From Methylocapsa aurea (GTDB lineage Bacteria; Pseudomonadota; Alphaproteobacteria; Rhizobiales; Beijerinckiaceae): DNA of 64,000 bases. The stretch's first letter is position 1, and the number at the start of each line of letters is the position of its first letter. The translations under genes and the position numbers were made by a program. Shown here piece by piece: positions 29,159 through 38,493 of this stretch. The stretch covers positions 1 through 64,000 of the forward strand of contig NZ_JQKO01000009.1 in NCBI RefSeq assembly GCF_000746085.1, written 5' to 3'. The notes under the pieces are model-generated. The model ran no database searches and was not told the DNA's origin. It saw nothing but the letters and a program-made list of their open reading frames with translations.

Positions 29159-29998
29159 TCACGGCCCGCGCGGATAGCTGCCGAGAAAGCGCACCGCTCG
29201 GCAATGCAGCGCGAGGCTGACAAGCGCGTCCCTCACCTGCGGATCGACGGCATGGCCCTCGCAATCGATCAGGAAATGATAGCGCCCGAGGCCCTCCCCG
29301 CTCGGCCGCGATTCGACTCGCGTCACCGGCACTTCGCGGCTGGCGAATTCGTCAAGGACATGGACGAGCCAGCCCGGACGATCGCCGCTGGCCATGGCGA
29401 CGATCGAGGTCCGATCCGCGCCGGTGCGCGGCGCCAACGGCCCTGGACGCCGCAAAAGAACGAAGCGCGTCACCACATTGGCGCGATCGCCGATGTCGGA
29501 GGCGAGCACCTCGAGGCCGTAGCGCTCCGCGGCGACCACGGCGGCGATCGCGGCGATGTCGCGGCCGCCCCTTTGCGCGATCTCGAGCGCCGCCGCCGCC
29601 GTGGAGGGAGTACTCTCGAACTGGGCCGCCGGCAGCCATTCCCGCTGCCAGCGCCGGCATTGCCCATGGGCATGGGAATGGGTGAAGACCTGTTTGATGG
29701 TGTGGACGCGCGCGCCGGGGTTGCCCATGAGCGCGAACTCCACCTTCAGATTGGCTTCCGCCACGATTTGCAGGGGATCGTCCGAGACGAACTCCCGCAG
29801 GGTCGCAGGCACGCCGCCCTCAACCGAGTTTTCAAGCGGCAGCATCGCGGCGTCGACGGCGCCGCTGCGGACGGCTCCGAGCGCGGCGGACGCGCTCGGA
29901 TAAGCTACGTATTCCGCGCCCGCCGTCTCCGGAAGGCTGCGTAAGGCAGCTTCCGTGAATGTGGCTTCGGGGCCAAGATAGCCATAGCGCGGGCGCAT
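29159..29998 (-). CDS. pheA: Prephenate dehydratase with ACT domain
   Basis: A 279-residue monofunctional enzyme turning prephenate into phenylpyruvate. It starts YGYLGPEATFTEAAL, has PLENSVEGGV (54-63), the catalytic TRF (177-179), and a C-terminal ACT domain with the phenylalanine-binding ESRP (229-232). The form resembles actinobacterial PheA more than typical alphaproteobacterial ones. It sits inside a secondary-metabolite operon, overlapping the SnoaL-like gene by ATGA. It is therefore probably a dedicated supply of phenylpyruvate to the A-T-TE synthetase, not the housekeeping copy. The intact ACT motif suggests it may still respond to phenylalanine. Confidence 0.93.
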   Translation of the reverse strand: MRPRYGYLGPEATFTEAALRSLPETAGAEYVAYPSASAALGAVRSGAVDAAMLPLENSVEGGVPATLREFVSDDPLQIVAEANLKVEFALMGNPGARVHTIKQVFTHSHAHGQCRRWQREWLPAAQFESTPSTAAAALEIAQRGGRDIAAIAAVVAAERYGLEVLASDIGDRANVVTRFVLLRRPGPLAPRTGADRTSIVAMASGDRPGWLVHVLDEFASREVPVTRVESRPSGEGLGRYHFLIDCEGHAVDPQVRDALVSLALHCRAVRFLGSYPRGP

Positions 29999-30399
29999 CA
30001 GCCATCCCCCGTGACGAGACGGATCATTTCAACAGTGTCGAAATAATCCTCGAACGTCGCAGCCTTGCCGCCGGAGAACGTCCAGGAATGCACGAAGCGC
30101 AGGACCGCGCTAGCGCCACTGACCCCCGTGACCCTGCGCGAGCCGAAGACGACGATGCGGTCCCCGGATTCTATGAACTCCTCCGGACTAAGCCTTATCT
30201 CGGCGTAGTGCGTCGGCACATGCCGGATAAAGGCGACGACTTCGTCATGACCTCTCTTGGTCCCGCCGAGGCCCAACACATTCATTCCGTCCGGATGAGT
30301 CCAGGCCACGTCATCGGCAAGCGCGGCGAGAACCCCAGGGAGGTCGCGCCGGTGGAACGCTTCATACGACGCGCGTACGGTTTCGATATTCGTCGGCAT
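29998..30399 (-). CDS. SnoaL-like / NTF2-fold protein
   Basis: A 133-residue protein of the SnoaL-like polyketide cyclase and NTF2 superfamily. Typical features are the N-terminal VRASYEAFHRRD, the DDVAWTHP strand and the FVHSWTFSGGKA segment. Some members are cyclases or isomerases in aromatic product pathways and others are binding proteins, so the fold alone does not give the reaction. It is translationally coupled to prephenate dehydratase, which argues for a step in the same pathway. Confidence 0.8.
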   Translation of the reverse strand: MPTNIETVRASYEAFHRRDLPGVLAALADDVAWTHPDGMNVLGLGGTKRGHDEVVAFIRHVPTHYAEIRLSPEEFIESGDRIVVFGSRRVTGVSGASAVLRFVHSWTFSGGKAATFEDYFDTVEMIRLVTGDG

Positions 30400-30442
30400 G
30401 CGATGAGCGCTCCTTCGATAGGTTTTCCGGCAAATTTACGTC

Positions 30443-31384
30443 CTAGGCGGCGGAGGATTGCAGGACGGCTCCTGGAAAATGAGCCTCGATCGTCCGCCGT
30501 ACGCCATCCTTCCAGCCAACCGCGCAATCGCCGATCAGGGCCCGACGCTTGGCGTTGTCGAAGGCGTAGGTCTCGCGCGTGACGGCGCTCCGATCGAAGC
30601 GCGCCTCAACCCCGGTGATTTCCGAGATATATTCCAGACATTCCTTGATGCTGACAGCCTCGTCGCCACCCCAGTTCACGATGAGCGCCGGCGTCGAGGC
30701 GACGTCCCAGAGCAGCGGAACCTGACGCGCCAGATCGTCCGTGTGGATCAGCGAAGCCCAGTTCTGCCCCTCCAGCGGGATAGGAATCGCCTTGCCCGCA
30801 AGAAGCTGGCGGTAGAGAAGGACCGGTACGCCGCCATGCCCGTAGGGTCCGTAGGCGACGTTGAGGCGGGCGATGACGGTCGGCAGGCCGAGCGTCGCCG
30901 CGAAGGCCCGCACGGCGCCCTCCGCGGAGATCTTGACGATCGGATAGGCTGGCAGCCATTGCGCGACGCCGTCGATCGGATCCGACTCGGTATAGGCGTG
31001 ATCCAGCGTCTGCCGGGCGTAAAGAGCGCCCGTCGAGACATAGATAAACGCCTCGGCTCGCCTGCAGTGAGTCGCGATCTGGCCGACGGCGACCGTGTTG
31101 ATCTCGATCGCTTTGTTGAAGTCGCCATCCTCTCCGCGATGCACGGCGGAATGCAGCACATGGGTGAAATCATCCGGCAGGCCGTCGAGGCTGTCGTGGC
31201 CCATGCTCCAGCGCCAGGTCCTGACGCCTTTGGCGCGAAGCTCCTCCTCCGCGCGAGCGTCGCCGAAGCGGCCGATGGCCCACACCTCGTTGTCAGCCGC
31301 CAGCACTTCGGCGATCGGCCGCGCAACCTGCCCCGTCGCGCCGGTTATCAGTATTTTCCTCGGCTTCGCGCCAGTTCCGGTCAT
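30443..31384 (-). CDS. NAD(P)-dependent epimerase/dehydratase (extended SDR)
   Basis: A 313-residue extended short-chain dehydrogenase. It has the nucleotide motif GATGQVA near the N-terminus, the YVSTGALYA strand, and the catalytic YxxxK in YPIVK. The C-terminal substrate domain is typical of nucleoside-sugar or small-molecule epimerases and reductases. The substrate cannot be read from sequence. Within the cluster a ketoreduction or dehydration of the dimeric arylpyruvate product is plausible. Confidence 0.85.
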   Translation of the reverse strand: MTGTGAKPRKILITGATGQVARPIAEVLAADNEVWAIGRFGDARAEEELRAKGVRTWRWSMGHDSLDGLPDDFTHVLHSAVHRGEDGDFNKAIEINTVAVGQIATHCRRAEAFIYVSTGALYARQTLDHAYTESDPIDGVAQWLPAYPIVKISAEGAVRAFAATLGLPTVIARLNVAYGPYGHGGVPVLLYRQLLAGKAIPIPLEGQNWASLIHTDDLARQVPLLWDVASTPALIVNWGGDEAVSIKECLEYISEITGVEARFDRSAVTRETYAFDNAKRRALIGDCAVGWKDGVRRTIEAHFPGAVLQSSAA

Positions 31385-31423
31385 AGCATTGTCTTCCGGT
31401 TACGATTCTGATTGATCGCGCGT

Positions 31424-34222
31424 CTATTTCCCGCCGAGCGCGCGGTCGAGTTCGGCGCGCAGGAGAGCCTGGAAGGAGGCTACGTGGTTTGAGCCCATGA
31501 GTGTGTAGTGCTCGCCCGCCGTCTCAACGTAGCGATTGGGCGAGCGCGAAAAATCGTCCCAGCGCCGAAGCTCGTTGTTCAGCCAGTCCTCCTTGGTTCC
31601 CCGCAGCGGAATCGCGTAGAAAACGACAAGCGACTCCACCGCGCCGGAGGGAACGTAGGAGCGGCCCATGGTTAACAGCGACTGCGCGAGCCCCGCCCAT
31701 GCGCGAAACTTGGCGACGTCGATATCGAGTTCGATCAACCGCGCCGGGGGCGCGACGCCGACGAGATATTCGCTGACGTCCCGCTGCGGCGACTCGGCGC
31801 GCAGCTTTGCGGGCAGCTCCTCCGACTGCTTCTTGTCGATCAGCGAGAGAAAGAAGGCGAGATTTACGGCGCCCTCGATCGGATCGAGTTCGTCCATCCG
31901 ATATTTGATATGAGGCGGGAGGTTGAAGACGCCGATGAAATCGACGCGCTCGCCCTGCGCCTCCAGAACCTTGGCGATCTCGAAAGCGACCGCGCCGCCA
32001 TAGGAATACCCCGCGATCGCATAGGGTCCGTTGGGCTGACGCCGGCGAATCGCTTCGACGTAGACGCCCACCATTTCGTCGAAGCGCGTGAAGAACGCCT
32101 CCCCCTCATTGAAGCCCCTCGCGCGCAGGGCGTAGAACGGCCGCTCGTTGACGAAATATTTGGCCAGATTGACGAAAACTAGAACCTCGCCGACGCCCGG
32201 ATGCACGCAGAACAGTGGCGTCTTGTCGCCCGCGAGCTGTAGGGGCACGATTGGATCATAGGCGCCCTCCGCGCCGTCGCCCGACGCGATCCGGGCGGCG
32301 AGCGCGCGGACGGATGGATTTTGCAGGATGGCGACGATCGGCAGGCCGGCAACGCGCAGGCGCTGTTCGAGATGACGCTTGAGCTTTAAAATATCGAGCG
32401 ATGTGCCGCCGAGATCGAAGAAGCTCGCCGTGGCGCTGATGCTCTCGGGCGCGGCGTTGAACATCTCCGCATAGATTTCGGCGATGACGATCTCGGTCTC
32501 TGTTTCGGCTGGAGAAAATCCACCGAGCTGCCGGCTTGTCGCCTCGGCCGCGTGGGCTTCATGCGCGGCAAGTTCGCCTGCCTCCAGACGCTTGCGCAGG
32601 ACGGAGCGCTGGATCTTGCCAAGACTGGTCTTCGGAAAAGCATCCTTCGGCAAGGGCAGAATCAGCGTCGGGCGAAAGCCCCAAAGCGCAATTGCGGTGT
32701 TGCGAATCGCGATGATCAAACGATGCAGCTCCGGCTCGTCGCTCAGCGGGAAGGCCGGCGCGAAAGCGACCGCGAGTTGCTCCGTGTCGGCGCCGGGGGG
32801 ACGCGTCGGAAAGGCTGCCGCAAAGGAGCGTTCGACGCCGTCGAGTTGCTCCAGCGCGGTCTCGAGCTCATGACTGAAATAGTTGACGCCGCTGACGATG
32901 ATGCTGTCCTTGCTTCGTCCAACGAGGCTCAGCCGGCCATTCTCGAGGCGGCCAAGATCGCCGCTGCGGAACCATCCGTCGCTCGTGAAAGCGGCGCGGG
33001 TCGCCTCCTCGTTGTTGTAATAGCCGCGGAAAATCATTGGCCCGCGCAGCTGCAATTCGCCGGGCTCGCCGGCGCGCGCGGGGACGTCCTGATCGTCGGC
33101 GATCCGGATCTCGAGTCCCGTGATCGGCAAGCCAAGAGAGGCGAATTCCCGCCCCGCGTCCGCGTCCGGGAATTCGCGGGAATAGACGGAGCCGGCGCAG
33201 GTCTCGGTCATTCCGAAAGCGGGCCAGATCGCCGTGCGAGCGAGCCCATAGGGCGCAAGCAAGCTGAGAAAACGCCGGGCGGTTTCGGTCACCACGGCCT
33301 CGCCGCCGGAGACGATATGCCGGAGGCTGGACAAATCGAGCGACAAGGGTTTGGCGCGCGGCGATTCCAGCGCCGCGACGATCTGCCCCAAGAGAAAATT
33401 CGGCGTGAAGGTCATGGTGACGCGGCGACGATCGATGAGCCGCAGAAACGAGGTCGGGTCGGCGAGGATCGTTGCGGCGTCGGCGTGAAGCTGCGTCGCG
33501 CCGACATAGAGGGGCAGCAGATGCGCCTCCAGAAGCGCGGCCACGTGATCGAAAGAGATCCAGTTGAGCGTGACGTCGGCCGCAGTGAGGTTCTGGCGTT
33601 CCGTCTTGCCGGCCAGCGACGCCAGAATATTGGCGTGGGTCAGTCCGACCGCCTTTGAATTGCCGGTGGAGCCGGAGGTCAGCATGAGGACCGCAATATC
33701 CTCCGGCTCGGCCTTGTGCGCGCGCTCCTCCGCGGCGGATGCCCGCAGGGAGTCGAGTTCGGCGACCTCAAGGCCGGCGATATCCGGCAGGCCTTCGCGG
33801 AGCCTCTCGCTCACGACGACAAGCGGACCCGCGAGCAGGCTCTGAATATGTGAAAGCTGCGTCGCCCAACGCCCCGGGTCTCCGTGGATTGGCGCAAGCG
33901 GACAAGGTATGTAGCCGCCAAGGATCGACGCCCAGAAGGCCGGGATGAAATCGCCCGCGCCTTCGAGTAGAAGAACGATCCGGTCGCCGGGACGGCGGCC
34001 CAGCGCCGACAGGCCCGCAGAGATGCGCTGCGCCTCGTCGAGCAGCTCGGGATATGAGCGGGCGACGTCGGCGCCCTCGATATCCGCGGAGATCAGCCGC
34101 AGGCCTGACTCCGGGCGCCATTGCGCCGCGCGCAACAAAAGCTGCGCCAGCGTGGCCGGCCGTCCAGCGCGGGCCTCCAGCTCGGACAACGCAAGCGGGG
34201 GATGAGCGAGAGCTATTGTCAT
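31424..34222 (-). CDS. A-T-TE arylpyruvate-dimerising synthetase (atromentin/ralfuranone synthetase family)
   Basis: This 932-residue protein has three domains: adenylation (about 20-550; LTSGSTGNSK at 181-190, A10 lysine in LGKIQR), carrier (PPant serine S608 in LGGTSLD) and thioesterase (about 660-932; nucleophile S740 in GYSYGG). The length, the order and segments such as VFNLPPHIKYRMDELD match fungal atromentin synthetases and bacterial RalA. These activate two arylpyruvates and join them to a terphenylquinone or furanone without a condensation domain. The operon contains prephenate dehydratase, so phenylpyruvate is the likely substrate (polyporic acid or a ralfuranone-type product). The serine nucleophile is reported as the quinone-type state in some studies, but I cannot verify that here. 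Confidence 0.88.
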   Translation of the reverse strand: MTIALAHPPLALSELEARAGRPATLAQLLLRAAQWRPESGLRLISADIEGADVARSYPELLDEAQRISAGLSALGRRPGDRIVLLLEGAGDFIPAFWASILGGYIPCPLAPIHGDPGRWATQLSHIQSLLAGPLVVVSERLREGLPDIAGLEVAELDSLRASAAEERAHKAEPEDIAVLMLTSGSTGNSKAVGLTHANILASLAGKTERQNLTAADVTLNWISFDHVAALLEAHLLPLYVGATQLHADAATILADPTSFLRLIDRRRVTMTFTPNFLLGQIVAALESPRAKPLSLDLSSLRHIVSGGEAVVTETARRFLSLLAPYGLARTAIWPAFGMTETCAGSVYSREFPDADAGREFASLGLPITGLEIRIADDQDVPARAGEPGELQLRGPMIFRGYYNNEEATRAAFTSDGWFRSGDLGRLENGRLSLVGRSKDSIIVSGVNYFSHELETALEQLDGVERSFAAAFPTRPPGADTEQLAVAFAPAFPLSDEPELHRLIIAIRNTAIALWGFRPTLILPLPKDAFPKTSLGKIQRSVLRKRLEAGELAAHEAHAAEATSRQLGGFSPAETETEIVIAEIYAEMFNAAPESISATASFFDLGGTSLDILKLKRHLEQRLRVAGLPIVAILQNPSVRALAARIASGDGAEGAYDPIVPLQLAGDKTPLFCVHPGVGEVLVFVNLAKYFVNERPFYALRARGFNEGEAFFTRFDEMVGVYVEAIRRRQPNGPYAIAGYSYGGAVAFEIAKVLEAQGERVDFIGVFNLPPHIKYRMDELDPIEGAVNLAFFLSLIDKKQSEELPAKLRAESPQRDVSEYLVGVAPPARLIELDIDVAKFRAWAGLAQSLLTMGRSYVPSGAVESLVVFYAIPLRGTKEDWLNNELRRWDDFSRSPNRYVETAGEHYTLMGSNHVASFQALLRAELDRALGGK

Positions 34223-34424
34223 TCCGGACCCTCAGACAGGTGACAGCGCGCGTTCATGGCAAGCATCAACAGCGCTTTCGGCATGTGTTTTGGCTATACA
34301 TAACTACCTTATTGCGTATATAAATAATATTATACGACAGTTTTTATAGTAATTGTTGCTTTTTATCGCCTTTTATAAAGTATAACTTTCCTTTTTCGCG
34401 GCTCGCTCTTCAAAACCTTGAACT
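34223..34424. promoter_or_regulatory. AT-rich intergenic island with an inverted repeat
   Basis: About 110 bases (34285-34395) are very AT-rich in a GC-rich region. An inverted repeat CGTATA (34315-34320) and TATACG (34331-34336) lies about 95 bases upstream of the A-T-TE start. A separate promoter for the lower operon is likely. The LysR protein encoded beside the cluster could bind here. Confidence 0.5.
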
Positions 34425-36209
34425 TCATCCGGCATGGGCCAGGCGGCCATGACCAGAGGCGCGGACGCCGAGCAGCGCCTCCAGCGCGTCCTGCAGTGCG
34501 CGCGCCGCATCGGCGACAGACGTTTTTGACCGGAACGCCACATGGCCGTCGGGCCGCACCAGCACGGCCCCGTCCGGAGCGAGGCCATAGAGCGCGATCA
34601 ACGTCTTCTCCTCGGAACGTTCGATGAAATCCCCGCCGAGCCCAACCGTGTAGCCCGTGAGCGGAATAGCTCCGCCTTCTCCGATGGACCTCGCCGCATC
34701 GCGCCAGGCTCGCCCCTCCCGACCCGCCAAGACGACGAAGCCGTCGCCAAAGAGATCCAACGTCGAAAGCTCGCCGCCGCCGGGAGACGTCAGCCACAGA
34801 TGCGGCGCTCGCGCGCCAGGGTGCGCCGTCATATAATAATCGCTGATGGTGGAGCGTTCCGGTTCGGTTCCATCGGGGATGACCGCCGCCGACTCATAGA
34901 TTGAGCCGAATTGTTGGCCATGCGAATAGAACTGCTCCCGCTGGCGCGGAATGGCCGCGGCGACGCGGTCGCGTGCGGCCTGTCCTTCCAGCCCCGGCTT
35001 TTCGATGTCCGCGAGGCTGCCTGGATCGCGCAGCAGCCATCCGGTTTCCTCCATGCGATGCGTGTTCTCGAGACACTGCCGGCCGTTAAACTCCGCCACC
35101 GGCTTGCGCTCGGCCTCATAGGTGTCGAGCAAGGCGTCGCCGGCCTGCCCGCGCAGCACCAGAACAAGCTTCCACACGAGGTTGACGCTGTCCTGCACGC
35201 CCGAATTCATTCCGAATCCGCCGTGCGGCGGAAAGCGGTGGGCGGCGTCACCCGCCAGAAATACTCGCCCCGCGCGCCAAGCGTCGGAAACCGCCTGGTC
35301 ATGCTTCCAGGGCAAAATGCTTTCGATCTCGATGCCGACGTCGCTGTCGCCGACGGCTTTGCGGATGATGTCGCGGCAGCGGTCGGCGGTATAGCTTTCC
35401 GCGTCCTCCCCCGGCTTGGGGTCGAAATTATACAGCCAGCTGTCCGAGCGCCGGCGCCAGGTGAAGGCGCCCTGCGTGTCGGGGTTGGCCACCCAGAAGA
35501 GCCCAAAATTGCGGCCGCGTCGATGCTTTTCAAGGTCGGCGCGGAACTGCACGCTGATCGAATCGCCGAACGCGCCATATCCGCTCTCGCCGATCCCGAG
35601 CGCGCCTCGCGTCGGGCTGCGCACGCCGTCGCAGGCGATCACATAGCGGGCGCGAACCAATTCGCTGCGGCCCGACGCTTCATCCTCGATGACGATCGAA
35701 ACCCCCTCGTCATCCTGGCCGACGACGCTGGCGCGCCGCGCCAATTCGACGCGGACGCTCGGATATCGCGAGACCTCCCGAAAAAGAATCGGCTCATAGA
35801 GATCCTGACCGCAGAAGCCTGGCGGCTCGGGCGAATATGACGCCCATTTCTTTTGGTCTTCCGGCGACAACCCGAACTCGATCCGACCAAGTTCGATCCC
35901 GCTCAGCCGCGTCACCCAGGCGAAGCCGGACGGGCCAACGCCTGGCGGAAGGTCGCCTCGACCGACAGAGCGGATCTCATCGGATATGTCCCACCGCCGG
36001 AATATCTCCATGGTGCGGGCGTGAATGCCGCCGGCCTTGGGATGACGCGACAGACCCCCGCGCCTTTCGACAAGCAACGTGTTGACGCCGAGACGGCCGA
36101 GTTGGAGCGCCGACGAAAGCCCGACCGGACCGGCGCCGATAATTAACACCTCAAAGTCTCCAGTTTGCGGCGGCGTCTCTACAGGCGCTTCATGTGTCAT
36201 GCGTTTCAT
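34425..36209 (-). CDS. FAD-dependent aromatic hydroxylase (PheA/TfdB family)
   Basis: A 594-residue flavoprotein monooxygenase. It has the dinucleotide motif GAGPVGLSSA near residue 25, the CDGVRSPTR middle motif, and the GDAAHRFPPHGGFGMN segment that binds FAD ribityl. The extra C-terminal thioredoxin-like domain is that of phenol 2-monooxygenase relatives. It would hydroxylate an aromatic ring of the cluster product, using NAD(P)H and oxygen. It lies between the TonB receptor and the A-T-TE gene in the same direction. Confidence 0.9.
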   Translation of the reverse strand: MKRMTHEAPVETPPQTGDFEVLIIGAGPVGLSSALQLGRLGVNTLLVERRGGLSRHPKAGGIHARTMEIFRRWDISDEIRSVGRGDLPPGVGPSGFAWVTRLSGIELGRIEFGLSPEDQKKWASYSPEPPGFCGQDLYEPILFREVSRYPSVRVELARRASVVGQDDEGVSIVIEDEASGRSELVRARYVIACDGVRSPTRGALGIGESGYGAFGDSISVQFRADLEKHRRGRNFGLFWVANPDTQGAFTWRRRSDSWLYNFDPKPGEDAESYTADRCRDIIRKAVGDSDVGIEIESILPWKHDQAVSDAWRAGRVFLAGDAAHRFPPHGGFGMNSGVQDSVNLVWKLVLVLRGQAGDALLDTYEAERKPVAEFNGRQCLENTHRMEETGWLLRDPGSLADIEKPGLEGQAARDRVAAAIPRQREQFYSHGQQFGSIYESAAVIPDGTEPERSTISDYYMTAHPGARAPHLWLTSPGGGELSTLDLFGDGFVVLAGREGRAWRDAARSIGEGGAIPLTGYTVGLGGDFIERSEEKTLIALYGLAPDGAVLVRPDGHVAFRSKTSVADAARALQDALEALLGVRASGHGRLAHAG

Positions 36210-36246
36210 CCTTTACGCCGACTGGCGGCGATAGTTGTCGACGATC

Positions 36247-36266
36247 CCGGCCGCGCCCGCGGCCGG
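36247..36266. other. Hairpin between the TonB receptor and hydroxylase genes
   Basis: A perfect 8-base stem CCGGCCGC/GCGGCCGG with a 4-base loop lies in the 115-base gap after the receptor gene. It lacks a T-run, so it may slow transcription or stabilise mRNA ends, not terminate outright. Confidence 0.45.
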
Positions 36267-36324
36267 TCGGGTGAAAGAGCGGAGCGAAGCGGTCCCGTCG
36301 TGAACTTCGCCTCGCCTACGCCGG

Positions 36325-38493
36325 TCAGAAGCGGTACGAGGCCCCGCCATACACGCCGACGCCATCGCCCGGATAGAAGACGGCGGCGTCCCTCCCCCGA
36401 GCGTTGAAGATCGGCGTCACAGCCGATGTATATTTCACATTCGCCAGGTTGCGGGCCTCCACATAGGCTTCCCACCCCTGCTTGGGTTGAGCGAAGCCGA
36501 TCTTCGCGCCCACAATGGCGTAGGGCTTCGCGTAGAACGAATTCGCGTAGTCGATCGGATAGGCGTTGAAGACGGACTCTACATTGACGCCGGCATAGAA
36601 GCCTTCGGCGTTCCTGTATTGCAGCTCCGCGCGATACAGGTGCTCAGGCAGACCCGGCAGCCTGTTTGCGCCGAATGTCGGGTCGCCGGCAAAATGGAAA
36701 TCGTTCCAGGTGTAGACCTGCCGCAGGATAAGCTGGTGCTGCGGATCTTCGAGCGTGCGCTGCACTAAATTGTCGCCGCCTAAATCCGCCCCGAAAAATG
36801 TCTGCCTCCCTGCCGCCGACTGCCACAAGACTGTGTCCAGGCCGAGCTCGACGCCTTGATGGCGCGTCGGCGACGCGTTGGAGGTCGCCGTCAGGGTCGA
36901 TCCCGGAAGCGCGACGGTCAGCAGCTCATTGTTGACCCATGAATAATAGTAAGACGCGCTCCACCGAAAAATGCCCGCCTTGCCGCGCGTTCCAACCTCG
37001 GCCGTCGTCGCGGTCTGCTCTTCAAGATCAAGGCTTCGCAGCGAACTTGCCGGCAGCAGCAGCAGCGGATAGGACCAGTTCGTCGCCGGCTCGACGGTCC
37101 GGGTCACATTGGCGTAGACCTGCGCCTCGGGATTGATGTTGTAGCGCAACCCGACGCGCGGCGCATAATTGAGGTAGGTGCGGCCAAAATTGTTCTGCAC
37201 CGGGTAAATGATATTGCTCTGGCGATCCACATAGCTCAGGGCTAATCCAGTCGTCAGCCAGAGGTCCTTGATGGTCTCAAGGTCGTCGGTCGCAAGCAGG
37301 ACGGTGTCGCCGCCGCCGAGCTTGACGTTCTGGAGGAGAACGCCCTTGTTCACCGCGGCGGAGTGGCTGAACAGCTGAAAGCTCGGATTGAGGGCCGTCG
37401 AATTAAGCAGCGAGATCGCCAAATTGCTCTGATGTCCGAGGATCGCGTCGCTGCGAGAATATTTGACCGACGTGCTGATGTCGCTCGCCTCCCATTGCAC
37501 ATAGGGGCCGCCCGGGCCGTGATTTGGAAAGCTCTTGAACGCGGCGCCGAATTCGACCTTTGAATTTTGGTCGATCGTGAGCGTCGTCTTGTTGCCAATA
37601 AACGCGCTCCCCGGAATGACCTTGTACCAGTTGAAAGCCACAGCGGCGGCGTTCGCCTGTTGTGGATTCCGCTGAAGCTGGGCCTGCGTGATGGTCGAGG
37701 GAACCTGAAAGACGTCATGCGCGTAGCGGAAGTAGAAGCGCGTCTCCAGATCGGGGTTGATCTTATATCCGAAATTCGCGACGACCTTCTCGCTGCTCGC
37801 CTGCGACTGCACGCGGAAGCCGTCCTGCTGGAAGCCGGTCGCGCTGATATAATAGTCGAATGGTCCGGCGACGAGCCCCGAACTCACCTGCTCCCTCAGA
37901 TAACCGAAACTGCCCGCTTCGAACCGCGCCTGCGCCGGCGACGCGTTATATCCGGTGTAGGAAATGTAGTTAATGGCGCCGCCCAGCGTCAGGGCGCCTA
38001 GGTCGAAGGCGTTCCCGCCGCGAAAGACCTCGACGGACCGCGCGGCGAGCGGCTCGATCAATTCGACGGGCAGGCCCGTCGATGTCAGCAGCGGCAATCC
38101 GTCGAGCTGGATGAGAACGCCGGCGCCGAAGTTGTTCGGGCTTCTTTGCAGGCCTGAGCCGCGAATCGAAAATTTTACGGTGGCGTCGCTGCCCGACGTC
38201 GATTGGGCGTAGACCCCCGGCTCGAATGCGAACACATCGGATATGGTCGAGACGCGGCCCTGTTCGTAACTTTCCGCCGTGATGAGGCCGGCGCCGCCGG
38301 GCGTATTGGCGACGACCGTCGCTTCAGCCGGCGCCGCGGAAACCACGACATCCGCGATCGTCGTGGTGACCGTAGCCGGCTGGTCCGGCTCAGGAGGAGC
38401 GGTTTGCGCGCTCGCCGAGGCCGTCGCGAAGGCGCCGACCAGAAAAGGCGCCGCCCGTCCGAGCGCCCAAGATCTTGAATTTCGTGCTCGCAT
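36325..38493 (-). CDS. TonB-dependent outer-membrane receptor
   Basis: A 722-residue receptor. It has a signal peptide (cleavage near ASASAQ), a TonB-box-like TTIADVVVSA stretch, a plug domain (about 55-180; ISDVFAFEPGVY, EVFRGGNAFDLG), and a C-terminal beta-barrel ending ..GVGVYGGASYRF with the terminal aromatic residue. It is closest in style to FecA/FpvA-like ferric-chelate receptors but lacks an STN domain. It is the first gene of the leftward aromatic cluster and is divergent from a LysR gene. Its likely ligand is the metal complex of the cluster product, which is inference. It could also import an unrelated aromatic compound. Confidence 0.9.
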   Translation of the reverse strand: MRARNSRSWALGRAAPFLVGAFATASASAQTAPPEPDQPATVTTTIADVVVSAAPAEATVVANTPGGAGLITAESYEQGRVSTISDVFAFEPGVYAQSTSGSDATVKFSIRGSGLQRSPNNFGAGVLIQLDGLPLLTSTGLPVELIEPLAARSVEVFRGGNAFDLGALTLGGAINYISYTGYNASPAQARFEAGSFGYLREQVSSGLVAGPFDYYISATGFQQDGFRVQSQASSEKVVANFGYKINPDLETRFYFRYAHDVFQVPSTITQAQLQRNPQQANAAAVAFNWYKVIPGSAFIGNKTTLTIDQNSKVEFGAAFKSFPNHGPGGPYVQWEASDISTSVKYSRSDAILGHQSNLAISLLNSTALNPSFQLFSHSAAVNKGVLLQNVKLGGGDTVLLATDDLETIKDLWLTTGLALSYVDRQSNIIYPVQNNFGRTYLNYAPRVGLRYNINPEAQVYANVTRTVEPATNWSYPLLLLPASSLRSLDLEEQTATTAEVGTRGKAGIFRWSASYYYSWVNNELLTVALPGSTLTATSNASPTRHQGVELGLDTVLWQSAAGRQTFFGADLGGDNLVQRTLEDPQHQLILRQVYTWNDFHFAGDPTFGANRLPGLPEHLYRAELQYRNAEGFYAGVNVESVFNAYPIDYANSFYAKPYAIVGAKIGFAQPKQGWEAYVEARNLANVKYTSAVTPIFNARGRDAAVFYPGDGVGVYGGASYRF

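Noticed and set aside
28093-29220. A 375-residue plus-strand open frame
   Set aside because: It is antisense to the O-methyltransferase, whose SAM motifs and ribosome site are clear.
32552-33658. A 368-residue plus-strand open frame
   Set aside because: It is the shadow of the A-T-TE adenylation domain on the other strand.
34911-35840. A 309-residue plus-strand open frame
   Set aside because: It is antisense to the FAD hydroxylase, which has intact FAD motifs.
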